Assembly (NCBI GenBank): GCA_030847615.1
Contig: JAUMIR010000005.1
Span: 106,111,116 to 106,175,115, forward strand
From: Gambelia wislizenii
Lineage: Eukaryota > Chordata > Lepidosauria > Squamata > Crotaphytidae
Direction: 5' to 3'
DNA: 64,000 nt
Shown here: piece after piece, positions 10,780-23,257 of the stretch
Layout of the letters: each line of letters starts with the position of its first letter
How positions within the stretch are numbered: the first letter of the stretch is position 1
Notes under the pieces: generated by a model
What the model was told of the DNA's origin: nothing
Database searches by the model: none
Seen by the model: only the letters and a program-made list of their open reading frames with translations
Made by a program: the position numbers and the translations under genes

Positions 10780-12365
10780 GTGAGAACACATCAACATATA
10801 ACCAATATAAAACTGGTTTGTTGTTGTTGTTGTTTAAAATCTGTGGACTTATGCATGTATCTGATAATTAATCACTACTTTATGAAAGACCCAAAACTGG
10901 CAAAATACTAGGCCAAGAAAGCTCAAGGCCTTCTCATCAGACACTGATCTGATATTACAACAAATCAGTCTGGCAGCTGTTTCCCCCTCCCTACCATCCT
11001 TCTGTAGGCAGGAGTTTCTCTGTGGCTTCCTCTACCCTCCACCTCCTTGTTGACTCATTCTGCCACAGGCCTCAAAAGGTCTGAGTCACTGTAAAGAAGT
11101 AGAACTATCACAGCCACCTATTACATAAGCTAAGGGAGTCTGAGTGGATAAAACCCAAATCTTCTGCAAGAACACTATCACTGCAGACTTTTGACTACTT
11201 TGCTGCAAACTATGTAGCATTGTTGTTGCTCTCCTTTTCCGTGAATGGTGAATATTTCCAAGGGCAGGTTTTCTTTGGATGAGAGAGCATTTTCTTTGGA
11301 TGAGAGAGCACTGGAAACCTACAGTGTCTTTGTAAGATCTGCTTTGTTTACAAATACACAAGCGGGGTGTACTGGAAGTGAACCAAGAGCCTTACAGCAC
11401 GCAGCAAATATGCTAATCCAGAATCAGATTCCCAGAAAGAGCCCATGAAAGCCAAAGTATGTTACCTTCAGTCACCACACAGCTTTCCCTCCCTCCGTCC
11501 CTCCTCCCCAGTTTCCAAACGCAAACTGCAAAATGGTTTTTCTCCCTCTTCCTTTAGTCGAGGGGCGTCACATTTTGACTGCAGATGAAACACATTCCAG
11601 GCTATTTTCCAGGGACCATCCATCACCTTAACAAAAGAAGATCTCCCAGCATCCACAACAGTATCAATTCAAAAACTATTCATTCAATAAATGTACATCA
11701 CTGCAAGGGACTCATTGTTAAAGCTTGCAAACGGATGTTAGAGCCAGCCAGCAAGAGATTTACAAATGGAATAAGGACACAGATGCTTGGTGAATTTCAA
11801 TCCTTCTATAGTATCAATAGATAAAGGAAACTGAGTGTGCGTGTGCAGGTCTGTAGAAGAGAGGAAGGAAATCATCCATAGATATTTATTTTTTGAGAGG
11901 ATAGTCATAAATCCACTAGGTAAGGAGTCAAAATGTAAAGGAGTAGCGGTCTAAGAATGTAGGCTCCTCTGTCAAGCAGGCCAGTGGAAAAAAAAATAAG
12001 TGATCTCAGCTGCCGGAGGCAAACAGCCAGCTACATTACTAATGCGGACTTCTTTGCCAGCTGATCTCTTTGGCAGCAATGGTGTTTAAGCTCAGTCAGA
12101 CCAAGTTTAATAGGAATGGATGCCAAACAGAGGAAGAGAATTGGTTTAGGTAACAGCAGACCACTTTTCTTCAATCAAGCAAGCAGCAGCCACTGTTTCT
12201 TAGACCTCCTGAAGTTCAAAAGAACTGCAGATGGGGGTCAAAAGGTTACAGATCCTGGCTGGGAAAGGAGAGGAAATGAGCCATTTATTAAAAAGGATGG
12301 TACAGCCTATTTTGAAAATCTGATGGAGTGTGTGTGTATCCTCCAGTGTTTCACAGATGAAAGTC
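10780..12365. other. Intergenic sequence, nothing recognised
   Basis: No supported gene or element. One small feature is a perfect tandem pair of a 21-bp unit at 11269-11310. Confidence 0.45.
11269..11310. repeat. Two perfect tandem copies of a 21-bp unit
   Basis: The unit TTTTCTTTGGATGAGAGAGCA occurs at 11269-11289 and again at 11290-11310 without a mismatch. There is no coding context. Confidence 0.9.
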
Positions 12366-12700
12366 AATACACATGTGGCCAAGCAATATCAGAGCATGGT
12401 CAAGACAGCAAACATTATTAATGAGGAAGAACATGCAGGCTAGGTGAGGCTGCAGCAGTTTGCCTTTGCCTGAATCTACTGAGAAGGGAAAGATTCTACC
12501 TGCTCCTTTCCTCTCCTATCTGATGGGTGCAAGCTACTTTTGCATTTTGAACTCATTTTGCAGCAGCTGAGGTAAGCTGTGGACAAAAGGGGAAGGTAGG
12601 AGAAGAGAGAAAATGAAATATTTTAAAAGCAACTGAAAAAGTTGGACAACAGATGATGAATCTGGACAGTCCCTGCCAAATCAGGACAGTTGGGCGGTAT
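12366..12700 (+). repeat. Unnamed interspersed repeat, copy B
   Basis: Same orientation and block order as copy A at 6265-6590. It extends slightly further at the 3' side ('caaatcaggacagttgg' compared with 'aactgggacagttgg'). Confidence 0.7.
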
Positions 12701-12941
12701 GGTACAAATTTGAGTTCAGATTGTTAGTAAAGTTACTTGTGGAATGTTGTTCTAGCTGAGAAATTGACAAGCCAGATAAGAATTAACAGACAATAGCAAG
12801 AAATAGACAGTTTCCTTTAAGATTGGTACAATCAGCCCCTTTCGATACATGCTCTAATAATTTTAAAACTTTTAAAATAGATTCTACTGTGCTGGGAGGG
12901 ATTAAGTCTGTCCAGATGTTGCTGGCATTTGTTTTTGATAA

Positions 12942-13050
12942 TGTGTGCCTTCAAACTATTTCTGACTTATGGTGATCTTATCACAGTGTTTTTTTGGCAG
13001 AAATTGTTCAGGAAGGGTTTGCCCTTGCCTTCCTCTGAAGCTGAGAGAGT
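12942..13050 (-). repeat. tRNA-derived SINE, 3' body fragment
   Basis: The reverse complement gives the SINE body 'ctctcagcttcagaggaaggcaagggcaaaccc...tgccaaaaaaacactgtgataagatcaccataagtcagaaa...ttgaaggcaca'. The head is missing and a GGGCTTGTCTACAC MITE end begins at 13053, replacing it. Confidence 0.75.
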
Positions 13051-13052
13051 AT

Positions 13053-13115
13053 GGGCTTGTCTACACTGCCGAAAAAAAACCTCATACTCACCTCATAGTC
13101 CCTGCGATCATGACA
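13053..13115 (+). repeat. GGGCTTGTCTA-type MITE end (fragment)
   Basis: It begins GGGCTTGTCTACACTGCC, like the ends at 4792, 14461 and (reversed) 14592. Only one end is seen. Confidence 0.45.
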
Positions 13116-13272
13116 CACAATAATGTTGTTGTTGTTGTTGCTTCTTCTTGTTATTGTTATTCAAACATCATAAAATAAAACAAAAATAAAGACAACTTTG
13201 TATGTGATAGCATATAGTCAGAAGAATATTCATGTTTCTACACCATTCAGTCTGCATCATTCAAAGTAAGTA

Positions 13273-13493
13273 GAAGTCGATCCTGGTGTCCACGGATTTG
13301 GGATCCACGATTTCAGTTATCCACATCGGAAAAAACATGTTCTCTCTTGGCATTTCTAGGTCCTTCAATGTGTCAACTTCCAGCATTCGTCTCATTGAAG
13401 ACAATAGGGTTCCCTATTATCCATGGTTTCAGGTATCCATGGTATATGTGTGTGTTTTGGAACATATCTCCCGTGGATATGGGGGTTGACCTG
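13273..13493 (+). mobile_element. Mariner-like MITE with TA duplication
   Basis: TA at 13271-13272 and TA at 13494-13495 flank 221 bp. The left end, reading through TGTCCACGGAT, is complementary in most positions to the right end CCGTGGATATGGGGGTTGAC. It shares the interior with 10148-10368. No transposase. Confidence 0.75.
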
Positions 13494-13499
13494 TATTAT

Positions 13500-14458
13500 A
13501 TTAACTCCCTTCTTTTCTGAGATTGATTGCAGTATGTTTTATCAATATACCCCTTTTTAATCTATAGTGAAGTAAGGGGGGAAATCTTTTAATGATCTTT
13601 TATATCTTAATCATGTTTTAATCTGTTTTATTTATGAAGTGAATCCATAGTGTTATAGAAATATATCTTAATACACAATACTTATTTGTAATATATATTT
13701 CTACTTATTTCTCATATTACCCTTGTAAATACCTGTATGCCTACATTTAAATGTAAATATCAACAATGACATTTCTATGAGGAGTCTGTAGTTAATGTGG
13801 AAAAAATAAAGTTTAAATTAGTGTAGGTGCAAATTCTTTTGTTCAAGGTAAATTCTGTGTTTCTCTGTAATATATTAATTAAATATATAAATATGATGTA
13901 AATTCAACTGCATTTATGTTTTGTCACTTTCTTTCTATCATATCCTTCAAGTCATTTCCTAATTCATACTTAATTCTGATATATTTCTGCTGTGTGATAA
14001 GAAGTAAAGACACATGATGTTCTTGATAATTTGTTCAGAATGTGTTATTATTATTCTTTTCAATATCTGAGGGCTTTAAACCAATTTTTAAAAACTTGCC
14101 TTTTATCCTGCACTTTCTTGGAAAATCTGGATTCTTGTATGTGTGGCTGCCTCTGAATTGGCTTTGGTGTGGAGCTGGGGTGGGGATGGGGGGTTGAGGT
14201 CACCTGATCATTCCCACCAGGAACAGCTATTCCCTCTGTTTGTATTTATGTTTTGCATGATAGTGTGCAGTCGCTATTATATTTTTAAGGTGCATTTGTG
14301 CAGATACTTGTATATCATTATTAGTGCACCTTTGCCTATTTGCATATTTTCATGCATGACAGGAAGAAATAAAAGTGAAATAGCCATGGCCATGTGGCCA
14401 AAAATAATATGAAGTGTAGGACACGTGATCATAGCAGGACAGCCCTTTTACACCTAAA
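13500..14458. other. Intergenic AT-rich sequence
   Basis: T/A-rich with many short repeats such as tatataaatatga. No gene or element ends could be supported. Confidence 0.5.
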
Positions 14459-14460
14459 GT

Positions 14461-14592
14461 GGGCTTGTCTAGGGGAAATGTGCTTTCACTTCACTTTAAC
14501 ATGCGTGTGACGTTAATAAGATGTGTGCAGGGGCACTGTGGACAAGGAAAATGAGATTTGAAGCAGTTTTTTTTGCCTGTGTAGACAAGCCC
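14461..14592. mobile_element. Short MITE with GGGCTTGTCTA inverted ends
   Basis: 132 bp bounded by GGGCTTGTCTA and TAGACAAGCCC. The outer bases match other copies of this family in the window. No duplication is obvious at the flanks (agt compared with tat). Confidence 0.65.
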
Positions 14593-14602
14593 TATGTCTG
14601 CC

Positions 14603-14705
14603 CCAAGTTCACCCAGTGCAGGTCCATGGCTGAGTGGGGATTCAAACCATAGTCTCCCAATGTCCTCATCCAACACTCAAACTACTACACCATGTTGGCT
14701 CTCTG
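14603..14705 (-). repeat. tRNA-derived SINE head fragment
   Basis: The reverse complement reads '...gccaacatggtgtagtagtttgagtgttgg...' with a B-box-like GGTTTGAATCC. It is the head of the SINE family described at 1465, cut off at the MITE boundary near 14592. Confidence 0.75.
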
Positions 14706-14799
14706 CTGTTGGCATACAGCTTCTATTGGCCATTTTACCCAATGGTAGGGTGTTATGAGAGTTGCAGTCCAAAGATTTTAAGTGGGATACAATTGCCTA

Positions 14800-15002
14800 T
14801 GCTGTAGTGGTTTGAGTGTTGTACCGTGACTCTGGAGACCAGGGTTTGAATCACTGCTTGGCCCTGAAAACCCACTGGATGACCTTGGGCAAGTCACACA
14901 CACTCAGCCTCAGAAAACCCTGTGATAGATTTGCCTTACGGTTGCCATAAGTCAGAAAAAACTTGAAGGCATACAACAACTACAACAACAACAACAAAAA
15001 CA
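14800..15002 (+). repeat. tRNA-derived SINE
   Basis: It has an A-box region TGCTGTAGTGG and a B-box-like GGTTTGAATCA, then the body with an internal deletion before 'agaaaaccctgtgatagatttgcctta'. The tail is (ACAACA)n, ending near 15002. Confidence 0.85.
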
Positions 15003-15009
15003 ATTGTCT

Positions 15010-15898
15010 ATACCTTTACTATACAACATTTCTCTTGATGAATTTGAATTCAGATACCAACATAATGTTGGGGTTTTTTGGTGATGTTCATTATTGTATA
15101 CTAGGAAATTTACATCATATTTACCTGATAAATTGGGTCCAAGACCTTACTACAGTCTTTCTTTTGGTCCTATTATATAATATTTCAAGTTTGGTGACAG
15201 TGTGATCAAGCATGATGATTTGTATAGCTTACCAAACAGGCAAACACTTCAAATTATAGTATAGATGCATTGTTGCACATTCTGAATTAATGATTTTCTG
15301 TCTTATGAAACTTAATAAAATATACTTTTTTAATGATGAGAGAGAGAGAGAGAGAACAACTGTAAGTCTTTCAGACTGAAGTAACCTTTTTATTTTGCAG
15401 GTTGGCACATCATATGTAGCCCCCCCTTAAAAAAACTTCCTGGATGATTGACCCACCGTCTGGCAAGTGCTCAGAAAAGCATTTTAATATGTCATCACTT
15501 TTGCGCTACCTCCTCATCAGTAATAACCAAGAGGTGAATATCTGGCATATTTTGCAGCCACATCTGATTTTTGTTACAGAACAGAAATCTGTTGCAGAAC
15601 GACTGGCTGAGGAAAAAGAGAAGTCCAACAATAATCTTGGGTTTTTAGCTCTGTACCCATCTTCCTGACAGGTAGTTTAAGTCCTTACATCATTTGGAAC
15701 CAGAAAATCCCACCCTTGTATTAGGAGTACTAACAAGTCCCAGAACAATTCTAATCCCTTTGTACTCCCAGGATCATGCCTTGGGTCATGCAGAGCACCG
15801 CAGCAGGGCTTGAGTAAGAAACAATATCCTTCCCTCCCCGCGCTTCCAGAACTGATGCCTGAAAAATGATGAAACAGTGCATGCTAAACCATAAAAAG
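15010..15898. other. Intergenic sequence
   Basis: A (GA)n run lies at about 15336-15354. No gene or repeat family is recognised. Confidence 0.5.
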
Positions 15899-15899
15899 A

Positions 15900-17041
15900 G
15901 AGCCAGTGTAATGTAGTGGTCTGAGCGTTGGACTGTGACTCTGGAGACCAGGGTTTGAATCCCTGCTTGGCCATGGAACGCTACTGGGTGACTTTGGCCA
16001 AGTCACACACTCTCAGCCTCAGAGGAAGGCACAGGCAAACCCCCTATGAGCAAATCTTGCCACAAAAAAACATGATAGTGTTACCTTGCCTTACATCCCC
16101 TCCCGCTAATATTTCATAATTCAGCAATATTAAGACACTCCACAAGGTCTAATAGATTGGGGAGGGCCATAAATGAGGTCATGTGGAGGTCACAAGGACC
16201 TAAGGGAGGCATCGTGGAAAAGTACTGGCATCCACACCCAAGATAGGATTATGCGGAGCCTTCTAGTAAAGACAGCCATCACCGAGGTATGTGCTAATCC
16301 CCACTTGGATGCATTAGCAATGAGTCATCTATCACAAACACACAGTGACCGGAACCTCCATTATCCCCAGAAAGCCTTTCCTCACACTTTTCCTATACCA
16401 CAATAAGGAGGTTGTCAGTATTGCATCAACTCCAATGTCTCATCCATTAACAGCAGTTTAAAAAGTTGTGGTTTCCTTTGTTTAACTATGGGAAACCCAT
16501 GTAAGCATTGTTTTACACTCAAACATCCCTTTAGGATACGAAATTGGGTATACGAGATTACCCCAGATAATAGTCAAGCATGCACAGTGGTACCGACACC
16601 ATCTCTCTGTCAGATTGCTGTGTCACCCTCTCTTCCAAATCTGATCTTCTTTCCCACTCTGCTCTTCTGGACTGATAAATATTGCCCATAATTCCCTGAA
16701 TCTATTCCTCTATCCCTTCTTTCTGCCTTAGCCCCTGTAGCCTAGTGTGGTTCTTGTGAGTGACTGCATGTGTGAATGCTTCCATGTTATTTTCCACTAA
16801 GAAACATTTTATTTCACTTTAACTCAGAGTCTCGGTAGTTAGTACTGGTATACACAGTTCTAAAGATCTCACGTTACCCAACCTCTCACAGACATACATT
16901 TGAGCTAATTATAATCCACCCAATTAATATTGCAGTTTTAGTGTCACAAGTGGGTCCCCCATGGATCCCACCAATTCAGGTAACAATAGGTTCACCTTAG
17001 GGTCGCCATAAGTCTGAAGCGACTTGAAGGCACACAACAAC
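15900..17041 (+). repeat. tRNA-derived SINE split by a solo LTR
   Basis: The first part, 15900-16078, has an A box (around ATGTAGTGGTC), a B box (GGTTTGAATCC) and the body up to 'catgatag'. It resumes at 16986 with 'ataggttcaccttagggtcgccataagtc' and ends in the cacaacaaca tail at 17041. The LTR at 16079-16985 lies between, flanked by ATAG on both sides. Joining the outer parts matches the uninterrupted copy at 1465 in order. Confidence 0.9.
16079..16985 (+). repeat. Endogenous retrovirus solo LTR (907 bp)
   Basis: It begins TGTTACCTTGCC and ends TTCAGGTAACA, so the termini are short inverted repeats with TG...CA. The 4-bp duplication ATAG flanks it (16075-16078 and 16986-16989). Interior blocks are shared with the LTRs at 7646, 30204, 56575 and 60877. 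The region before 'ttttatttcacttt' corresponds to the polyadenylation signal of other copies but is mutated here. No gag, pol or env is attached, consistent with LTR-LTR recombination. Confidence 0.9.
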
Positions 17042-18540
17042 AGTTTTAGGGGGAGCTTTTGGAAGAAGGGAGCAGTATGGGTAGAGGGGATGTTTTCACT
17101 TCTTCCCTGTAGAGTTGCCTTGTTTTTCAGACACCAATATGAGACAATCCTCTGAAGCAGGCCTATATGTACACCTCCTAGAAGTCTCACCAGAAGACCT
17201 TTCACAAGAGTTCCACCCTCCTGTGAGATCTGACATATTGCAGGAGTCCAGAACTCTCATGAGAGATTCTCCTCTCACAAGATTTTAGGTGGGCTTTACA
17301 TAGGTCTGCCTCACATGGTACTTTATCAGTCACTTGTAGAGCCAAGAGCAGGAAGTGTGAGTCCCAGGCATGTTTTCAACAAACAGACTTCTGTCTGAGG
17401 CCATTTTGTTGCATACCAAATGCTCCAGGGTTGGTCTGTTGTGAATGTGGTTTGCTTTTGGGGACAGTAGATGCCAGCAATACTCACAACAGAGTGACCC
17501 TGGAGTATCTGGTGTGCAGCAGAATGAAAGTGGTCCCTCTGTTGCAAGCATGACTAGCACCTTCTCTTCATGCTCTCTGCTCTCCAGGCAACTGAGAGAG
17601 TAGCACAAAAAGCATGATTTGTGTTTGACCTTTCTTGTAAGCCAAGGAGAAGAAAAGAGAGGCATCACACCAGTTGCAATCCCAGAAGGTAGACACTGAG
17701 CATTTGGTACATAAGTCCATTTTGCTGTGGACCAAATGCTGGAGGTTGATCTCTTTTGGAGTGTTGCTTAGACGTACTCTCAGTAGGGCAAGGAATATGG
17801 GATTTAGAGTGCCCTGTATTCCCCAATACTGTATTGGACTTCAAGCCCCCAAATATGGGAAGTCCCATACAAAACAGGAGACCTGGGAGCTCTATCCCCC
17901 ACCTACCAGTTCTTCTATTGAAATCACTGTCCAGGTGCCTTTTCAGCCCCAAAGCTCAAAGCATATGCCTGTTTGTCTCCAAAGCTACCTTTGAAGCTCA
18001 TGGGGATTAAGGCAGATTGGAGGCAAAATGGAGCATTAAAATGGCAGAAGGCATAGCAACAGTTAGGTGTCCTTCCCATATCATTTCTCCAGTCTGAGGC
18101 CTCCTCACAGGTACTTCTGTATGTATCATCCTATCATTACTGTTTACTAGTTTGTGCCAGGCTGGCTATGACATTTAAACAGAGCACTCATACCTATAGA
18201 TGGTTGTGATATGGATCCGTTCACTGACCTATTTATTTATTTAGGCCAGGGGTGCAGTGACCATCTAGCGCTATCCTCTCACACTAACCCATTGTAGGGC
18301 CACATCAGTCACTCTGGTGAAAGAGAAAGTGGCATGAAGGTCACATCAAATTTCTCCCAAATGGGTTTGGTGGCTAAAACAGGTGTAGAGTGTTGTTTTA
18401 ATCAAGAGGTGTATCCCCTGGAGGCTCCATAGACATGATTCTCCATTATGAAGGTTTTTTTTTTTTTAAAAAAAAATCAGGGTGGTCCTGCAGGCTCCAG
18501 GGGCTGCCAAAATTGTTTTGGCAGGCCACACAATTTCCAC
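17042..18540. other. Intergenic sequence, possible diverged duplication
   Basis: No gene. Two segments at about 17395-17450 and 17700-17755 share 'ccattttg(t/c)tg...accaaatgct(c/g)...aggttg', a weak direct repeat. An unusual run of T then A lies at about 18455-18475. Confidence 0.4.
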
Positions 18541-18565
18541 CATTGATTTGATGCACAGTCATATT

Positions 18566-18566
<1 letters not shown>

Positions 18567-18610
<44 letters not shown>

Positions 18611-18612
18611 TA
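18567..18612. repeat. (AAT)n microsatellite
   Basis: About 15 consecutive AAT/ATA units. A (GAT)n run follows at 18678-18695, after a segment resembling a LINE 3' end ('gtaaagcaccatgtacatcgatggc'). Confidence 0.9.
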
Positions 18613-18699
18613 GTTCAGTATATTGCTTAACTTCAATACTGTAAAGCACCATGTACATCGATGGCACTACACCAATAAAGGATGATGATGATGATGTTA

Positions 18700-20320
18700 G
18701 ACTCCAGAACTGGTATCTTATACACACATAACCTTCTTCAAAGCAGGAAGTGACTTCAGCAGGAAGGCTAAAGGAACACATCTAGTGGCCAAAAGAGGTG
18801 AGAGACCCCTAAAAAATTTCCCCAAAATGTGGCAAAATGGCCAATCAGTTTAGGGCCACTTTTGGCCATTTAGGGCAACCCCTCCTCAATTTGGCATGGG
18901 TTTTTTTAAGTGGGGTATGGCTACCCTTGGGGACCTGGAAAACTACTTTGGGGGTTGCCTGCAGCCCACCACAGTGTTAGACAGTCACTTGTTCTGTGGC
19001 ACAGATAATCATCAAAGGACAGTGCCTTGGCGCCTATGAATCCCACATTATCACCCCAAACCAGGCATTTGGGAAAAGATGACATAGAACTGGCAACCTT
19101 CTGTAGTCACTACTTCCTCCTTCTGTGTGCCAGCAATCATATATGCAAATAGGTATGTCATATACAGCAACAGGAATCCCACCATAGGAAGTGTCTTGGG
19201 TAGAAGGATGTACTTCTTACCTTGGGCCTGCCCTACCATTAGGCAGAGGAAGACAGCTGCTCCATGCAGCAGATTTTGGTATCAAATTCTTAGTTATTTG
19301 TTTTGTTATTCTTACATTTTATTGCTAAGGATAGTGAGAGGTACTTGTGAGGTTTTCTGCCTTGTATGGCAAAGTAACTCAGCAGATTTGGGGTACTATG
19401 TACCTTGGGAAAATAGGAACCACCATTCACCACTTAGCTTTAGGTGACACAATGCTGTGGCCTAGCTTTTCTATTCCCTGAGGGCACCCCTACATTTATT
19501 GTGGGAAGCCAATAGTGTACAGCAGTCTTCCTCAATCTGTTATCTCCAGATACATTGGACTACAATTTTCATCATTTCAATGGTCATTCTGTATGAGGGT
19601 GATTGGAATTGTAGTTCAGTGCATTTGGAGAGCATGCCAGGTTGTTGCAGAGTGTACAGGCTGCACTGACTTTGTACAGGTCTCTGTCAGCCAAATGGAT
19701 CAGCAGGGAACTTGCAGGAGGGAATCCGAAGAGCCTTTCTGAGCCTTAAAATTGGTGCAGCAGCCTGTATTATTAAACTGCAAAGGCAAAAGTAGCTCTT
19801 TGGCTGGTTTGAATGTACAGTACTTGGATGTTTAAGTTAGCAGCAAATGAAGTTTTCTTCATGCTCAGTATGGACCTCTGTGATTGGGTGAAGAGCCAAA
19901 ATCAAGGGCAGCATTTAGCAAGCAGCTAACTTGTTAAAGCCAAATGGCCACCCTTTATACAAGCAGTTCTAAAGTTGTTGTAACTTCCCCCTTTAGTTTA
20001 TAATTTAGTTGGAGGCTGTATATCTCTACAAAGTTGCTTACTTCTGGAGAAACCCGTTCCTCTTTCTATAAGTAGGCCCTCCAAGAAGAAATGATGACTT
20101 TGTCTTACATGAACTCCACACCCTTTTGTACTTTGCAGCTCGGCCAGTCCTTTGGTCTTGGGTACTTGTTTGATTTGCACAGTTAGGTGTGGAGCTCCAC
20201 TTTTGATAATCATTGATTACTTACTTTATGGCGGCTCAGGTGTTCTGTAGATAACCTTTGGGAGGCAGCCCTAAAGTATTTTATAAACTGCCTGTATGTA
20301 GAATCCAGGAAGGTGCTAAA
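18700..20320. other. Intergenic sequence with one MITE fragment
   Basis: At 19525-19640 the phrase 'ggactacaattttcatcatttcaatggtc...ggaattgtagttcagtgcatttggagagc' is the palindromic core of a hAT-type MITE. No gene elsewhere. Confidence 0.45.
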
Positions 20321-20327
20321 TAAAAAG

Positions 20328-20450
20328 AAACTAAGAAGAGCCCTATTGGACAAGACTGAGGGTCTACCAAGCCCAAATCTTGTTTCCAACAGTGGCTAGC
20401 CATGAGGATTTGAAAAGGGCACATGCAGGACATGCAGGCAACACAATTCT
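20328..20450 (+). repeat. Interspersed repeat (aagagccctattgga type)
   Basis: The segment 'aagagccctattggacaagactgagggtctaccaagccc...aacagtggctagcc' resembles a widespread reptile repeat that I recognise by its wording but cannot name with certainty. Confidence 0.45.
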
Positions 20451-20454
20451 TTTT

Positions 20455-22550
20455 GGATTTGAATGTGAATGGAAGATTATTTGTGTTTTCAGAGCCTGTT
20501 TACAGAATCTAGGAAGCAGGGAAGGGGGAGAGGACACAGTGCCTCTTTTTATTCCATTTATTGCAATGTTCAAAAGGGGAACCTACACCTTCTCTGTTCT
20601 TTTCTCTCTTCTTCTTTGCTAACTTTATATTTGTACTTTCTTGTTTGCTTTTTAAAAAATGTTTATTTTTCCATCAAGAATGAATACAGCATAAGAGATT
20701 TGCAATGTCTATTGTTTTATTATTTACTAATTTAAGGTGTATCTTGTCTTTGTCCTTATTACAGGATCTGTGGCAGGTTATGTCTACCCTTGCTTACTTT
20801 TCCTCTAAGCCAAACAACCACAAAGGTTGTAACTTTTCCTCATGGGGAGTTGCTCCAGTCCCTTGATAATTTTGGTTACCCTTCTTGGCACCTTTCCTGG
20901 CATTCCAGTGCCTTTTATTTCAGGTGACCAGAACTATATACTTTTTGGATTCCAGATGTGCTCGCACTGTTGATTTGTATATGATCAGTTGGATTTATAT
21001 GCAGGCAGTTTTACTTTCAATTATTTTTTAAATTAAGCCCAACATGGAATGTACCCCCACTTTTTAAAAGCAGCGACACATTGTGTCAACATTTTCATCA
21101 AGCTATCCATTACAAACCAAAAGTTCTTGTTCAGTTGCTGCTCACTGAGATCCCATCACTATGTATATGTATATGCAGATCCATATGTATATGTGCATGT
21201 ATATGCATATGTATATGCATATGTATGTGTGTGTATGTATATATATATATATATATATGAAGCGAGGATATCCTCCAACCCAAAGTAGTAATCACTTTAT
21301 TAATGTTCACACTGAGTTTCATTTACAATTTTAATGTCCGCTTTCCCGATTTGAGAGAACCTTTGGCTTTTCACAATCCATTTTTTTTCCTTACCACCTG
21401 AAGTAATTCTGTGTCACCTAGACTGGCCAACTGTATTTCCAGGGAACTCCTATATTAGAGCTCTTTTTTTTTTTTTATCTTCCCAGCTTCAGTACTGACC
21501 TTCTGTTTCCCCCATGTATTTCATCAACAATCAAGATCCCTTAAATTCATGCCCCAAAGTTGGTCACCCTAGCTCTGGGCAGGACAAGGAAGCTTTTCTT
21601 CGCTGAGGAGAATTGGCACTGCTTTGGCACAGGCCCCATAGCTGGTGTTGCAGTGAATCCTGTCCTGAGGGCCAGAAGAGGTGCTAGAAACAAAGCCAAG
21701 GCAGTAATAATCTTAGCCCCACACTGTGAGCCTGGGAAGGTGTGTGAGTGTGTGTGTAGGGGAGCGGGGGCAGTTGAAGAAACAATATTCAAAGGTTGGA
21801 AGATAGTCTGGCAGGGCTTTAATGTCCTCCCCAGATAGTGAAGAGAGACCATCCTTTGAAGACAAAGCCTCAGAAGGCAAAGCCAAAAAGGGCATGAAGA
21901 CAGATGTCTTCCTTGCAAGTGGGAAACTATCTCTTGGCTGTCTTTTTGCGCCTCTTCTCCTGAGGCCAAGGAGCCCCACTCACTAGCAGCCCTGCCAGGC
22001 ATTTTAAAAGCTCCCTCTTTTGCAGCCAGACACCATCATTAATAGTCAGTGGGTCTCTGCCTTTTTCTCCCTCCCACCCTTTCTCAATTCCTGTCTCATT
22101 GGCCTGTTAGCTTTCTTATTTACATTTTCTTTCTACATTTTTTAACATGTCAAGTAGCTTCCTGGGTGAGCAGGGACAGGAAGGGAGAGAATATGTGGTT
22201 AGAACACAGAACAACAATATGAAAAGTTTCCTTGGAGCCATGTTCGCCATTCACCCACCCAAAATTTCCTCTCTCCGCTGCCCGCCCTCCCCAGCCAACA
22301 GGGCAGGGAAGGCCAAAAAGTTCAAGCTGGAGGGGCTCAGATGGGTTGCACCTGACTTCCTAGAGGAGGAAAAACAAAACCTTGCTGAGGAGTTTGGCCA
22401 GGTTTCTCTGTCTCTCTCACACAAACAGACACAGATAGAGAAATATCCACAAAGCAGCCAAGCCAGGGTGTTTCGGATTCTAGCTGCTCCAGGCAGGTTT
22501 CCTGCACCGTACCTTCTGACATGGGGGCGAGAGTTCATCTGACTTGGTGG
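20455..22550. other. Intergenic sequence with microsatellite
   Basis: A TATATG/TATGCA-type simple repeat lies at about 21163-21258. Reading frames at 21547-22002 and 22147-22542 look like random openings in moderately GC-rich sequence and show no domain. Confidence 0.45.
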
Positions 22551-22554
22551 ATTT

Positions 22555-23155
22555 AGAATCATAGAATCATAGAATTGCAGAGTTGGAAGAGACCACAAGG
22601 GCCAACCCCCTGCCACGCAGGAAATCACAATCAAAGCATCCATGACAGATGGGCATCCAGCCTCTGTTTAAAGACCTCCAAGGAAGGAGACCCCACCACG
22701 CTCTGAGGGAGGGTGTTCCCCTGCCGAACAGCTCTTACTGTCAAAAAGTTCCTCCTAATGTTGAGGTGGAATCTCTGTTCCTGGAGCTTGCATCCATTGC
22801 TCCGTGTTCCAGTCTCTGGAGCAGCAGAAAACAAGCTTGCTTCATCCTCAATGTGACACCCCTTCAAATACTTAAACAGGGCTATCATATTGCCCCTTAA
22901 CTGTCGTTTTCCCAGGCTAAACATACCCAGCTCCCTAAGTCTTTCCTCATAAGGCATGGTTTCCAGCCCTTTCACCATTTTAGTCGTCCTCCGCTGGACA
23001 CGCTCCAATTTGTCAATATCCTTTTTAAACTGTGGTGCCCAGAACTGGACACAGTATTCTAGATGAGGCCTGACCAAGGCAGAATAGAGTGGCACTATTA
23101 CTTCCTTTGATCTAGACACTATACTTCTATTGATGCAGACCAAAATCGCAATTTC
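22555..23155 (-). pseudogene. CR1 LINE 3' fragment
   Basis: The 3' end is the CR1 ATTCTATGATTCT octamer-like tail, here at 22555-22575 on the minus strand. The frame 22631-23143 encodes the ORF2 C-terminus: '[25 protein letters not shown]', 'LERVQRR', 'LRELGMFSLGKRQLRG', 'LFSAAPETGTRSNG' and 'SLEVFKQRLD' blocks, in order. It lacks a start, the endonuclease and the catalytic RT core, so it is a 5'-truncated copy. The DIRS element begins about 100 bp further on. Confidence 0.92.
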
Positions 23156-23257
23156 TTTTCCTGTTCAAAGGCCCTGTTTATTTTTTAACATTCCAGTTCA
23201 CCACCAACAAAAGGAGTTGCTTTTTCCAGAAAGGCAATGTTCCTAAAAAGAATAAAA

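Noticed and set aside
21163..21258. Frame with Tyr/Val-rich repeats
   Set aside because: Translation of a TATATG-type microsatellite.
21547..22542. Frames of 88-151 codons near 22 kb as a possible host gene
   Set aside because: No domain, no plausible exon boundaries, overlapping frames on both strands and CR1 sequence at the edge.
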